Shown here in pieces: positions 10,294-19,382 of a DNA stretch of 64,000 nucleotides. Position 1 is the first letter of the stretch. Each line of letters begins with the position of its first letter. This stretch comes from Microbacterium oxydans (GTDB taxonomy: Bacteria; Actinomycetota; Actinomycetes; Actinomycetales; Microbacteriaceae). The position numbers and the translations under genes were made by a program. The notes beneath the pieces are model-generated. The model worked only from the letters and a program-made list of their open reading frames with translations, was not told the origin of the DNA and did no database searches. The DNA is taken from assembly GCF_006540085.1 (NCBI RefSeq), contig NZ_BJOG01000008.1, positions 425,076 through 489,075 of the forward strand. Direction: 5' to 3'.

Positions 10294-11529
10294 TCAGACC
10301 ACAGTCCGGGCCGGCAGCGCATCTTCCGGCACGGTAGGCGGTGGCGCTCCTGCCTCCCGCCAACGCCGCTTCGTCCCCGCGCTCAGACGCGCCCACGTGC
10401 GATCGCGGATGAAGATCGCATCGATCGCGATCATCGTCAGCGAGAACCACGGCAGCCCCATGAGCACGGCGATGCCGATGTGGAACGACAGGATGCCCAG
10501 CAGTCCGATCAACCGCGTGGGACGGGTGAGCAGCATGAGCGGGAACGCCACCTGCAGGATGATCGAACCCCAGCTGGCGACGGTGACCATCGGTCCCCAT
10601 GTCGTGACGAGGTCGCTCAGCACCGGCCAGGTGCCGAACCGGGCGGTCTGCAGCGGGTTGTAGACCGCATACCCCTCTTCCCACGGTGCGCCGCCCGCCT
10701 TGTAGAGAGCGCCGGAGGCGTAGACGAAGCAGACCTGTGCCGTGAGAGCCACGAGCGCCAGGTTGTGGAACATGGTTCCCAGCAGCGCCGGCTGGCTGTT
10801 CGGGGCGAACCACTCCCCCGACTTCGCCCGACGCCGGGCATCCAGCGACCAGCGCGCCGCCGGGTCGGCGAAGAACAGCAGCAGCAGGGCGATGCGGAAC
10901 ATGTTGTCGCCCTGATCGCCCACCATGTCGTTCGCCTCGATGAACCCCACCCAGAGGCAGAAGAAGATCGGCAGCACGATCCGGAAGCGCCACCCGAGCA
11001 CGAACAGCACGGCGAGCACTCCGAGCAGAAGGTAGAGCGCCGTGTAGAGCGCATCGTTCCCCATCGCGGCATGGAACGCACTGAACACCCAGATCCTGGG
11101 GAACTCGCTCACCGGCTCCGCGAGCTCGCCGTTCCAGGCCGACCCCGATCCGAACGTGTAGAGCCGGGTGCTGAAGTTCGAGATCAGCAGGCCGATCGCG
11201 GTGAGTCCGAAGAGGATGCGCGTGACCGCGAGTCCGTAGAGCGCCTTCTTCCCGTGGAAGAGCCAGTCGCCGACGAACGCCGAGATGCGGTCGATCGCCG
11301 ACAGCACCATCGACCAGAGACCACCGATCATCGACGACACGAAGGTCAGCAGCCGTGTGACGAACGACCGCGGCGGCACGGTGCTCGCCGGAGCCGGTGC
11401 CGGGGCGGGTTCGCGAGGAGGGGTGGGCGGCGCGGACGCCGGGGCCGGAGCGGTGATGGTGCTCCGTGGCGCGGAGTCCTTCTTCTTCGCGTCCTTCCGG
11501 CGGTCCGCGGTCTTGACCGGCGCGCTCAC
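10294..11529 (-). CDS. HTTM-domain membrane protein (vitamin K-dependent gamma-carboxylase-like fold)
   Basis: I chose the GTG at 11529 because it overlaps the stop of the upstream gene as GTGA, giving 411 residues; a longer frame to 11613 would intrude on that gene. The first ~55 residues are Lys-rich, then Pro/Ala-rich, and likely cytoplasmic. At least six hydrophobic segments follow. Motifs such as GDQGDNMFRIALLLLFFADP and ALYKAGGAPWEEGYAVYNP match the horizontally transferred transmembrane (HTTM) family related to gamma-glutamyl carboxylase. Whether it has enzymatic activity is unknown. It is the last gene after the giant surface protein and DUF5819, so it may act on a cell-surface substrate. 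Confidence 0.85.
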   Translation of the reverse strand: MSAPVKTADRRKDAKKKDSAPRSTITAPAPASAPPTPPREPAPAPAPASTVPPRSFVTRLLTFVSSMIGGLWSMVLSAIDRISAFVGDWLFHGKKALYGLAVTRILFGLTAIGLLISNFSTRLYTFGSGSAWNGELAEPVSEFPRIWVFSAFHAAMGNDALYTALYLLLGVLAVLFVLGWRFRIVLPIFFCLWVGFIEANDMVGDQGDNMFRIALLLLFFADPAARWSLDARRRAKSGEWFAPNSQPALLGTMFHNLALVALTAQVCFVYASGALYKAGGAPWEEGYAVYNPLQTARFGTWPVLSDLVTTWGPMVTVASWGSIILQVAFPLMLLTRPTRLIGLLGILSFHIGIAVLMGLPWFSLTMIAIDAIFIRDRTWARLSAGTKRRWREAGAPPPTVPEDALPARTVV

Positions 11530-12362
11530 GGCTGGATCCTCTCGAACTGGCCGCGGAAGGTGTTCGCGAAGTTCTCGCGACTCTGCCCTTCCTCTTCTAT
11601 GGGCAGACGCCATCCGGTCGTCGAGAACGTCGGGTCGGGGCGCTGCGCGCCGGGGTCGTTGCGATCCTTGTAGGGGACCACGTTCTGGCGGCTCACGCGG
11701 TACTGCACCGCGACCACCGCATCCGCTCCCCAGATCGCGTAGGCCACCTGGGTCGCGTACGCGGTCGAGAGGTGCTCCTCGGCCATGTAGGCCTCGGTCG
11801 ATGGATTGTCTTCACCCTGCAGCTCGTCGAAGGAGCGCACCATCCACTCCTCCCAGTCGTCCTTCATGAAGTCCAGGCCGATGACGGCCTGCTGGTCCGC
11901 GTTCAGCTTGTTGTAGGCGTTCATCTGTCCGCTCGCCACCTCACTCGACTGGATGCCGGCCCGCGGAGGGAAGAGGTTGTACCGGATCATCGAGAGCTCC
12001 ACGTCGGTGGCGCTGACCCACCCGGTCTCGACCTGTTCGCCGTCCTTCTCGATGAGGGCGCGGACGTTGAAGTGGTAGTCGCCGTTGATGGGCTCCGGAG
12101 CGAACACGCTCCAGGACTGACCGAACATCGGCAGCATGTACCCGGCGAGGACCTGCTGGGTGGGGATCTCCCGTAGTGCGGAGTAAGGCGCTATCCACAG
12201 GAACGAGGCGCCGATGTGCCACAGCGTCAGGAGGCAGGCCGCGAAGGCGATGAGCTTCACCCACCACGTCGGCCGTGGCCGCACGGCTGCCGAGGGTTCC
12301 GGCTCGACCGCGTCGGAACCTGCCGCGTCGGAGTGCGGTGCGGACTCGAGTCTGGTGCTCAT
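11526..12362 (-). CDS. DUF5819 family membrane-anchored protein
   Basis: The 278-residue protein has one membrane helix at about residues 34-58 (WWVKLIAFAACLLTLWHIGA), followed by a long extracytoplasmic domain with the motif PMFGQSWSVFAPEPINGDYH typical of DUF5819. Its stop overlaps the start of the HTTM gene (GTGA), so the two are translationally coupled, a pairing known in other actinobacteria. It resembles a partner or donor subunit for HTTM. Function is not established. Confidence 0.85.
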   Translation of the reverse strand: MSTRLESAPHSDAAGSDAVEPEPSAAVRPRPTWWVKLIAFAACLLTLWHIGASFLWIAPYSALREIPTQQVLAGYMLPMFGQSWSVFAPEPINGDYHFNVRALIEKDGEQVETGWVSATDVELSMIRYNLFPPRAGIQSSEVASGQMNAYNKLNADQQAVIGLDFMKDDWEEWMVRSFDELQGEDNPSTEAYMAEEHLSTAYATQVAYAIWGADAVVAVQYRVSRQNVVPYKDRNDPGAQRPDPTFSTTGWRLPIEEEGQSRENFANTFRGQFERIQP

Positions 12363-12441
12363 TCACTTCCCTCCATACCGCCGAGGGGTCGGGACCGCCG
12401 TGGGGAAACGGTCCCGACCACTCAGCGTTCCTGCATCGCGA

Positions 12442-15400
12442 TCACTCCGTACGGATCAGTCGCCGTCGGGATGTCGCGAGTCTCATCGTCCCCAGGCCGA
12501 GGACGAGGAGCAGTGCGGCCAGGGCGATCCAACCGCCCTGCACCTGTCCACCGGTCGTGGCCAGGCCCGAGGCCACCACCTGGAACGAGGCCGATACGCT
12601 GCCCGAGGTCGCCCCGGTCAGTGTCACGGTGTGCGGTCCGAGGTCGGTGGCGGTCGGCACGGTCCAGGTGAAGGTGACCGTGCCCTGCGCGTTCGCGACC
12701 TGGCTGCCCAGCGCGACCGGATCGGAGGCCATCACGCCGGTGACCTTCTCTCCGGGCTTGAAGCCGGTGCCGACGGCGGTCTGCTGCTGTCCGCGTTCCA
12801 GGACCGGCGACCGGAGGGCGATCGCGATGTTCCCGGTCGGGTCGGCTGCCGCGTCCGCCGAAGCGCTCGCGGTGGCGGATGCGGATGCCTCCGCGGTGGC
12901 TTCGGCCGAGGCGTCGGCCGCAGCCGATGCCGATGCCGTCGCCGACGAGGACGCGTTGGCCGCTGCGGCCGCAGAGGCGTTCGGGTCCGCATCGGCCGCA
13001 GCCGAGGCATCCGCCGCGCTCGTCGAGGTCGCATCGTTCTGCGCCGCCGCCTGAGCCGCCGCAGCCGCGGAGGCGTTCGCCGCCGTGGTGGCCGTGGTCG
13101 AGGCATCGGTGGAGGCATCGGTGGTCGCCGCCGCCTGAGCCGCTGCGTTGGCCGACACGTCGGCCGCCGCGGATGCCTGGCTGGTCGCGTCCGCGAGTGC
13201 CGCCGCCACTGCCGCGGCCTCAGCCGAGGCGTTGCTGTCGTCGTCAGCCTGGGCGGAGGCCGCTGCCGACGCGGACGCGTTGGTGTTGATCTCCGCCGAC
13301 GCGTCAGCCGAGGCGACCGCGTCGGACGAGGCATCGGTCGAGGCGTTCGCGATCGCCGCCGCGCTCGCGTTCGCCGCCGCGCTCGTGCTGGCATCCGACG
13401 TCGCGGTGGCGTCAGCCGCCGTGTTCGTCGTGGCGTCGGCGAGGGCCGCGGCCTGGGCCGCGATGGCCGCGCCGGCGTTCGCCGCCGAGGTGGCATCAGC
13501 CGTCGCCGCCGTGGACGAGGTCGCCGTCGCCGCCGACTCCGATGCGGCGTCCGCTGCCGGGTCGGCCGCCGCCGAGCCCTGCGCTGTCGCATCCGCGAAG
13601 GCCGCTGCCTGCGCGGACGCTTCCGCGACGGCCGCGGTGGTGGCGTCGGCGTTCGCCGAAGCGGATGCCGAGGCAGCCGCGTTCGCGTTGGTCGAGGCTT
13701 CCGAGGATGCGTCGGTGGAGGAGTCGGAGGTCGCTGCGGACTCCGACGAGGCCGCGGAGTTCGCTTCCGCTGCCGCGGAGGCTGCGGCGTTCGCGTTCGT
13801 CGAGGCATCAGCCAGCGCCGCGGCCTGGGCGGCGACGGCCGCGGAGGCGTTGGCGGTCGATGTCGAGTCGGTCGACGCTGTCGTCGATGCCGTCGTCGTC
13901 GCCGCAGCCTCGGCGGCCGCGGTCGCGTCAGCGGTGGCGGCCGCCGACGCGGACGAGGTGGCATCGGCCAGAGCAGCCGCCTCTGCAGCGGCCTGGGCCG
14001 ACGGGTCGCCGTCCGCGGTCGCGTCCGCCGAGGCCGACGCTGACGCCGCTGCGTTGGTGTTGACATCACCCGGGTCGCCCGCCGTCACCTCTGTGGTGTC
14101 CGTCGCGGTGACGGCACCGGCGGTCGCAGTCAGCGTGTATCCGGTTCCGGGAGTGGTGCCCGCCGGTACGGGATAGTTCGCAGTGAAGGCTCCCGAAGCA
14201 TCGGTCGTCGCCGTCACCGGGCCGCCGACGTTCGCGCCTCCGCCCGGAGCTGTCAGCTGCAGCGAGACCGAGGAGCTCACGGGCCAGCCCGAGCCGGTCA
14301 CGGCGAGGTTGCTGCCCGCCGGAACCTGGGCGGCCGCGTCGACCACGACGGGAGCCGCGGTGACCTCCGTCGTGTCCGTCGCCGTCTGCGCACCGACCGA
14401 GGCCGTGACCGTGTAGCCGGTGCCTGCCGGGGTGCCGGCCGGGACCGGGTAGTCGAGCGCGAAGCCGCCGAGCGCGCCGGTCGTGGCCGTGCGCGGGGTA
14501 CCGACGGCCGCGCCGCCGGGTGCGCTCAGCTGCACCGAGACCTGCGTGTTCGCCGGCCAGTTCGCTCCGGTGACGGGCAGATCGTCCCCTGCCTGCACCG
14601 TCGCCGCCGCGTCGACCGTGGCCGCCGCAGTCACGGTGGTCGTGTCGGTCGCGGTCTGGGTGCCGACAGTCGCCGTCACCGTGTAGCCTGCGCCGGGCGT
14701 GGCCGAAGCCGGAACCGGGTAGTCGAGCGTGAACCCGCCAGACGCGTCGGTCGTGGCCGTCACCGGACCACCGACGTTCCCGCCACCCGGCGCCGTCAGC
14801 TGCACGGACACCTGCGTGCTCGCCGGCCAGTTCGTACCGGTCACCGGAAGGCTCGTGCCCGCCTGCACCGTGTCAGCGGCATCGACAGCCGCGGCGGCCG
14901 TGACCTCCGTGGTGTCGATCGCCGTGACGGCACCTGCGGTCGCCGTGACGGTGTATGCCGCACCCGGAGCCGCAGAAGCGGGAACCGGGTAGTCGAGCGT
15001 GAAGTCACCCGAGGCGTTCGTAGTCGCCGTGACAGGGCCGCCGACGTTCGCGCCGCCGCCCGGAGCTGTCAGCTGCACGGACACCTGGGTGTTCCCCGGC
15101 CAGTTCGATCCCGTGACCGGAAGGCTGGTGCCCGCCTGCACGGTGGCTGCGGCATCGACGGCGGCCACGGGGGCGTCCGTCACCTCGGTGGTGTCGGTCG
15201 CCGTCTGCGTGCCCACCGATGCCGTCACCGTGTAGCCGGTGGCCGCGGGTGTGCCGGCCGGAACAGGGTAGGCGACCGTGAAGGTGCCGGAACCGTCGGT
15301 GGTGACCAGTACGGGGCCGCCCACGTTCGGGCCGGAAGCCGGAGCCGACAGCTGCACCGAGACCTGGGTGTTCGCCGGCCAGTTGGCACCGGAGACCGCG

Positions 15401-17364
15401 AGATCCGTCCCCGCCTGTACGGCCGGGGCGGCATCGACCGTCGCCGCGGCCGTCACCTCGGTCGTATCCGTCGCCGAGACGGCGCCTGCCGTCGCGGTGA
15501 CCGTGTACCCGGTGCCCACCGTCGTCGCCGTCGGGACGAAGTAATCGACCGTGAATGCACCGTTGCCGTCGGTCGTGACCGGAACAGGGTCGTTCACGAT
15601 CCCCCCGCCGGGTGCGGTCACCTGCACGGAGACCTGCGTGTTCGCGGGCCAGCCGGAGCCGGTCACGGGCAGGTTCGTCCCCGCCTGGACGGTCGGGGCC
15701 GCGTCGATAGCCGCCACAGCTGCCGCGGCAGCCTTGACCGTCGAGGAACCGAGGTCGAGAGCGACCCCCCCTCCGACGGCCGGGAGCAGGTTCACTCCGA
15801 GCGCACGCACCGTGAAGCTGCCGCCCGGGATGTCTCCCGTCGCCGGCTGCTCGTTGATGGTGATGGTCGCGATGTCCGACAGCACGCCCTGGAGCACGGG
15901 ATCGAGCGTCGTCAGCACGGGACCCGTGAGAGCGGCGAGTGCCGGCTGCACGAGCGGGATCACGCTGGTCAACGCGGTGTTCACGAGCGGACCCGTCGTC
16001 GTGGCGACCGCATTCGTCACCGTCGCGACCACCGGGTTCAGGAGCACGCCGATGTTGAGGCCGGCCAGGGTGATGTCGGTCGCGACCGTGGGAACGGGAG
16101 TGGCGGTGCCGGCGAACTGCGCCAGTGAACCCTTGACCGTGACGTCGCCCGACACGAGCGGCGTCCCGGTGAGCGGCACCGTGAGGTCGACGCCGACCGT
16201 GATCGTCACCTGGAGGGCGTCGAGCGTCGACTTCAGGATCGTGGAGACCTTGCCGTTCAGGCTGTTCGGGTGCGTGCCCGTGAGTGCGGAGGTGATCCCC
16301 TGCTGGATGGCGGAGATCGTCGTGGCGGAGAGCACCGGGGTGTTCGCCGGCAGTGTGTTGAGGTTCGCGCCCGCGCCGGTCTCGACGAGGATCTTGGCGA
16401 GATCGACCGAGACCGTGCCGGTGCTCAGGTCGACGAGAACCGAACCGGTCGTGTTCTCGACCGGGGTCTGCAGCACCTGCGTCGTCACGGTCTGCCCGAC
16501 CGTGTCGAGCCCCGCGATCGAGACGGTGCCCCCTGTCGCGGTGAAGGCGGCGACGAGCGGCACATCGGGGATCGCGTTGATCGTGTTGACGATCGTGGTG
16601 GTGAGGGCGGTCAGCGCGCCGCCGGGACCGGCGAGGTTGCTCACGGGAGTGACGGTGCCCTGGATCGCGGAGGCGAGGGTGCCGGAGAGCCCGGCGACCA
16701 GGTTGCTGTGCAGATCGAGGTTCAGGTCGGCGATGCGGTACTCGGACGTCACCGTTCCCGCGTTCGACTCGGCACGCGACGCGAGGGCGCCGATGCCGAT
16801 GGAGGCCTGGTCGAGGACCGCATCGGTCAGACCCGCCACGGCGAGCTGGTCGAAGAGGTCTGTGAGCTCGAGGGTGCCGGGGTTCACGCTGCCGTCGATG
16901 GCGCCGGTGTCGACAGCCCCACCCGAGGTGATCGTGCCCGACGAGGCGATCGACTGGGTCTGCGTCGGCGAGGAGCTGAAGCTCTGCGCAGCGCCCAGGT
17001 CGCCGAGCCGCAGCAGACCCGGCGTGGTGCCGTCGGTCAGCAGCGGCACGTTGAGGGTGCCCACGTCGATGTTGAGCGCCTCGAGCAGTCCGACGTTCAG
17101 TCCGCCGAGCTCCGAGCCAGGGGCGGCCGGGTTGCTCGTCAGCGTGTGACCGAGCGCGGCGATGTCGAGTCCGCCGAGCAGTGCGGCCGGCAGCTGGATG
17201 ATCTGCCCCTGCGCGACCGACGGATCGTTCGGATTCGCCGCGTCCAGCGCATTCGCCGCTGTCGGCACCAGTGCACTTGCGAGGATCACCGCGCCGACGG
17301 TGACGCCGGCGATGCTTCCTCCTGCTGCTCTGCGTCGCCGCAGAGTCCTCTCCTGCAATTCCAT
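12442..17364 (-). CDS. giant LAxTG cell-wall protein: choice-of-anchor-G-like head, six Ig-like repeats, Ala/Ser/Thr/Asp-rich stalk
   Basis: The 1640-residue protein starts with an Arg-rich n-region and signal peptide (cleaved near ANA-LDA, residue ~40). Residues ~45-545 form a beta-rich head rich in Gly/Leu/Thr, resembling 'choice-of-anchor G' proteins. Residues ~552-1095 are six tandem ~90-residue Ig-like modules (VDAAxxVQAGTxLPVTG... TDTTEVTA). Residues ~1100-1505 are almost only Ala, Ser, Thr, Asp and Asn. One more Ig-like module follows, then LATTG, a membrane helix and a basic tail (RRRLIRTE) for sortase anchoring, probably class E. It is probably an adhesin or surface fibre. DUF5819 and HTTM genes follow at 79 nt, possibly in the same operon. 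No sortase gene is in the window. Confidence 0.85.
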   Translation of the reverse strand: MELQERTLRRRRAAGGSIAGVTVGAVILASALVPTAANALDAANPNDPSVAQGQIIQLPAALLGGLDIAALGHTLTSNPAAPGSELGGLNVGLLEALNIDVGTLNVPLLTDGTTPGLLRLGDLGAAQSFSSSPTQTQSIASSGTITSGGAVDTGAIDGSVNPGTLELTDLFDQLAVAGLTDAVLDQASIGIGALASRAESNAGTVTSEYRIADLNLDLHSNLVAGLSGTLASAIQGTVTPVSNLAGPGGALTALTTTIVNTINAIPDVPLVAAFTATGGTVSIAGLDTVGQTVTTQVLQTPVENTTGSVLVDLSTGTVSVDLAKILVETGAGANLNTLPANTPVLSATTISAIQQGITSALTGTHPNSLNGKVSTILKSTLDALQVTITVGVDLTVPLTGTPLVSGDVTVKGSLAQFAGTATPVPTVATDITLAGLNIGVLLNPVVATVTNAVATTTGPLVNTALTSVIPLVQPALAALTGPVLTTLDPVLQGVLSDIATITINEQPATGDIPGGSFTVRALGVNLLPAVGGGVALDLGSSTVKAAAAAVAAIDAAPTVQAGTNLPVTGSGWPANTQVSVQVTAPGGGIVNDPVPVTTDGNGAFTVDYFVPTATTVGTGYTVTATAGAVSATDTTEVTAAATVDAAPAVQAGTDLAVSGANWPANTQVSVQLSAPASGPNVGGPVLVTTDGSGTFTVAYPVPAGTPAATGYTVTASVGTQTATDTTEVTDAPVAAVDAAATVQAGTSLPVTGSNWPGNTQVSVQLTAPGGGANVGGPVTATTNASGDFTLDYPVPASAAPGAAYTVTATAGAVTAIDTTEVTAAAAVDAADTVQAGTSLPVTGTNWPASTQVSVQLTAPGGGNVGGPVTATTDASGGFTLDYPVPASATPGAGYTVTATVGTQTATDTTTVTAAATVDAAATVQAGDDLPVTGANWPANTQVSVQLSAPGGAAVGTPRTATTGALGGFALDYPVPAGTPAGTGYTVTASVGAQTATDTTEVTAAPVVVDAAAQVPAGSNLAVTGSGWPVSSSVSLQLTAPGGGANVGGPVTATTDASGAFTANYPVPAGTTPGTGYTLTATAGAVTATDTTEVTAGDPGDVNTNAAASASASADATADGDPSAQAAAEAAALADATSSASAAATADATAAAEAAATTTASTTASTDSTSTANASAAVAAQAAALADASTNANAAASAAAEANSAASSESAATSDSSTDASSEASTNANAAASASASANADATTAAVAEASAQAAAFADATAQGSAAADPAADAASESAATATSSTAATADATSAANAGAAIAAQAAALADATTNTAADATATSDASTSAAANASAAAIANASTDASSDAVASADASAEINTNASASAAASAQADDDSNASAEAAAVAAALADATSQASAAADVSANAAAQAAATTDASTDASTTATTAANASAAAAAQAAAQNDATSTSAADASAAADADPNASAAAAANASSSATASASAAADASAEATAEASASATASASADAAADPTGNIAIALRSPVLERGQQQTAVGTGFKPGEKVTGVMASDPVALGSQVANAQGTVTFTWTVPTATDLGPHTVTLTGATSGSVSASFQVVASGLATTGGQVQGGWIALAALLLVLGLGTMRLATSRRRLIRTE
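12846..14063 (-). repeat. Ala/Ser/Thr/Asp-rich stalk with about three ~130-residue super-repeats
   Basis: About 405 residues use almost only Ala, Ser, Thr, Asp, Asn, Glu, Gln and Val. Blocks starting with NTNAAASASASA or close variants recur, each followed by AAALADATS-type and NASAAxAAQAAALADAT segments. I estimate spacings of about 125 and 134 residues between the three block starts. The segment is probably an extended or helical stalk. Confidence 0.75.
14078..15708 (-). repeat. six tandem ~270-nt repeats coding Ig-like modules
   Basis: Six copies, each 88-93 codons, begin with (I/V)DAAxxVxAG and end with TDTT(E/T)VTA. Copies 3 and 4 are nearly identical in the NVGGPVTATT region, which suggests recent duplication or gene conversion. 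Such arrays tend to vary in copy number between strains and may be collapsed in assemblies. Confidence 0.9.
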
Positions 17365-17572
17365 TCGCTACTCCCGTGTGATGCGATGTTCCGCGTCACA
17401 TGGCCCCCCCACGGGTCGACGTCAGTCGGCCGAGCGATGTTGAGGACAGTTCTACGGGATACGGGATGCGTTGTCCAGCATTCGTCCAGAGAACTTTTCA
17501 GCCATCGTCATCGTCCGAGACGCTTCGCCATCGGCCGACATCGAACCCGCGATCGAGGGTTCGCCGACACGA

Positions 17573-17609
17573 CGAAACGCCCCGCGGCCGAAGCCGTCGA
17601 GGCGTTTCG
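17573..17609 (-). terminator. hairpin after the GH3 gene
   Basis: CGAAACGCC (17573-17581) pairs with GGCGTTTCG (17601-17609) across a 19-nt GC-rich loop, 16 nt beyond the GH3 stop at 17626. No U tract is present, as is common in high-GC actinobacteria. Confidence 0.5.
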
Positions 17610-17625
17610 CGAATGCCCTCGGGTG

Positions 17626-19380
17626 TTACAGCGAGAGCCCGTGACCGAAGCGGAACAGCGGGTCGGTCGTATCGAACGGGACGTCGGGACGCGAGGTCTC
17701 GACAGCCGCCATCGATCGCGGCAGGTCGAAGGGCAGTCGACCCTGCGCGGGGAACGCACCGCTGAGCACGTCCAGCAGCGCCGCCCCGGAAGCACCCCAG
17801 TTCACCGTGATCGCAGCCGCCACCTCGGCGAGCGGCGTCAGGATCGGCGGGCGATCGGCGAGCACGTCGACCACTGTGGGCACGACAGCCGCGACCTCGC
17901 CGACATGGGCGATCACGTCATCCGGGAAGTCGAGGGAACCGGCGTGGAAGAAGTTCTCGAACATGGTCGCGCGCTCCTCGAACGGAGCCTGCAGCCGGAT
18001 GATCGCCAGATCGGCTTCCGACGGCGTCTCGACGACGTCGGCGAACTTTTCAGCCACGGCGACGTCGATGCCCTCGACGTAGAGCTTCGCCCCTCGGGCG
18101 AAGGGCAGCGCGCCGTCGTTCGCGAGCACCGTGATCGACGCGCGCTGGGCATCCTCCCCCGCGGCACGGAAGTCGGCACGACCCACGATCTCGTCGGCGG
18201 CGTCCTCGTCGACGTAAGGGTTCTCGAACAGTCCGAGCTCGAACTTCTCGCGCAGGATGCGTCGTGCGGAGATGTCCAGCCGGGCCTCGGTGATCTCGCC
18301 GTCGGCGACGAGCTCGAGCAGCAGCTCCGGGTTCGCCTCGCCGCCGAACTGATCGGCGCCCGCATCGAGCACCTTCTTCATCCGCTCGCGAGGGGTGAGA
18401 TCTTCCACACCCCAGGCACGCGCAGGGAACGGCTGCCCGAATATCTCGGAATCGCTGATCAGACCCCAGTCCGTGCACACCAGACCGTCGAAGCCGTAGC
18501 GCTCGCGGAGCAGACCCGTGATCACCGACTTGTTGAAGCCGAAACCCACCTCCTCGTACTCCGTGCCGACGGGCATCCCGTAATACGGCATCATCTGCCG
18601 GGTACCCGCGGCGAGCGCGTCTTCGAACGGCTTCAGGTGAAGCTCGAACTCGCCGCCAGGATAGACCTGCTCGCGGCCGTACGGGAAGTGCGGATCCTCG
18701 CCGTCCTTCTGGGGGCCGCCGCCGGGGAAGTGCTTCGTCATGGTCGACACCGAGCCAGGCCCGAACAACTTCCCCTGGAAGCCGCGGATGTAGGCCGCGC
18801 CGAGCTTTCCCGACAGCTCGGCGTCTTCACCGAACGTCGCCGTCTGGCGCGCCCAGCGCGGCTCGGTCGCGAGGTCGACCTGCGGGTGCAGTGCCACGCG
18901 CAGACCGACGGCCGTGTACTCCTGGCGGGCGATGTCGGCGAAGCGCTCGACGAGCTCCTCGTCGCGGGTGGCCGCGAGGCCGAGCGTCTCCGGCCACTGC
19001 GAGAAAGGCCCTGCCAGGATCGACGCTCCCGGATTCTCGCTGAACGAGTGCCGGGGGTCGGTGGAGAGCGTGACCGGGATTCCGAGGCGCGTGGACGCCG
19101 CGAGCTGCTGCAGGGCGTTCTGCCACGCGGCGATCTCCCGGCCGGTGGGCGCGGCACCCAGCAGGTTGAAGTGCGTCATCTGCTTGGACTCGAGGAACTC
19201 GCGGGCCGACGGCGTCGCGAACACCGGGTTGGGCTCCTCGAGGTCGCCGATCGCGATCATGGTGTGGAAGAAGAGCCCTGCCTTCTCCTCGATGGTCATG
19301 GCATCGAGCAGCAGCTGCACCCGCTCGTCGACCGAGAGATCGGTGTCGAGCCAGGGGCGCGCGATGGTGGTCTCTGTCAT
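17626..19380 (-). CDS. glycoside hydrolase family 3 (beta-glucosidase/beta-xylosidase type)
   Basis: The 584-residue protein cleaves non-reducing terminal beta-linked sugars with retention. KHFPGGG (216-222) and the nucleophile in GLVCTDWGLI (D304) are GH3 N-domain signatures; the C-domain extends to FGHGLSL. No signal peptide is seen, so it is probably cytoplasmic and acts on imported oligosaccharides. I chose ATG 19380, with GGGAG 10 nt upstream; a GTG at 19386 overlaps the permease stop as GTGA and is an alternative. It follows the MFS permease directly, so the two form an operon for uptake and hydrolysis of a beta-glycoside, under the divergent double-TetR regulator. The exact sugar is unknown. 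Confidence 0.88.
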   Translation of the reverse strand: MTETTIARPWLDTDLSVDERVQLLLDAMTIEEKAGLFFHTMIAIGDLEEPNPVFATPSAREFLESKQMTHFNLLGAAPTGREIAAWQNALQQLAASTRLGIPVTLSTDPRHSFSENPGASILAGPFSQWPETLGLAATRDEELVERFADIARQEYTAVGLRVALHPQVDLATEPRWARQTATFGEDAELSGKLGAAYIRGFQGKLFGPGSVSTMTKHFPGGGPQKDGEDPHFPYGREQVYPGGEFELHLKPFEDALAAGTRQMMPYYGMPVGTEYEEVGFGFNKSVITGLLRERYGFDGLVCTDWGLISDSEIFGQPFPARAWGVEDLTPRERMKKVLDAGADQFGGEANPELLLELVADGEITEARLDISARRILREKFELGLFENPYVDEDAADEIVGRADFRAAGEDAQRASITVLANDGALPFARGAKLYVEGIDVAVAEKFADVVETPSEADLAIIRLQAPFEERATMFENFFHAGSLDFPDDVIAHVGEVAAVVPTVVDVLADRPPILTPLAEVAAAITVNWGASGAALLDVLSGAFPAQGRLPFDLPRSMAAVETSRPDVPFDTTDPLFRFGHGLSL

Positions 19381-19382
19381 GG

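Noticed and set aside
11530..11613. Extended HTTM start
   Set aside because: It would overlap DUF5819 by 88 nt; the GTGA-coupled start at 11529 is more natural.
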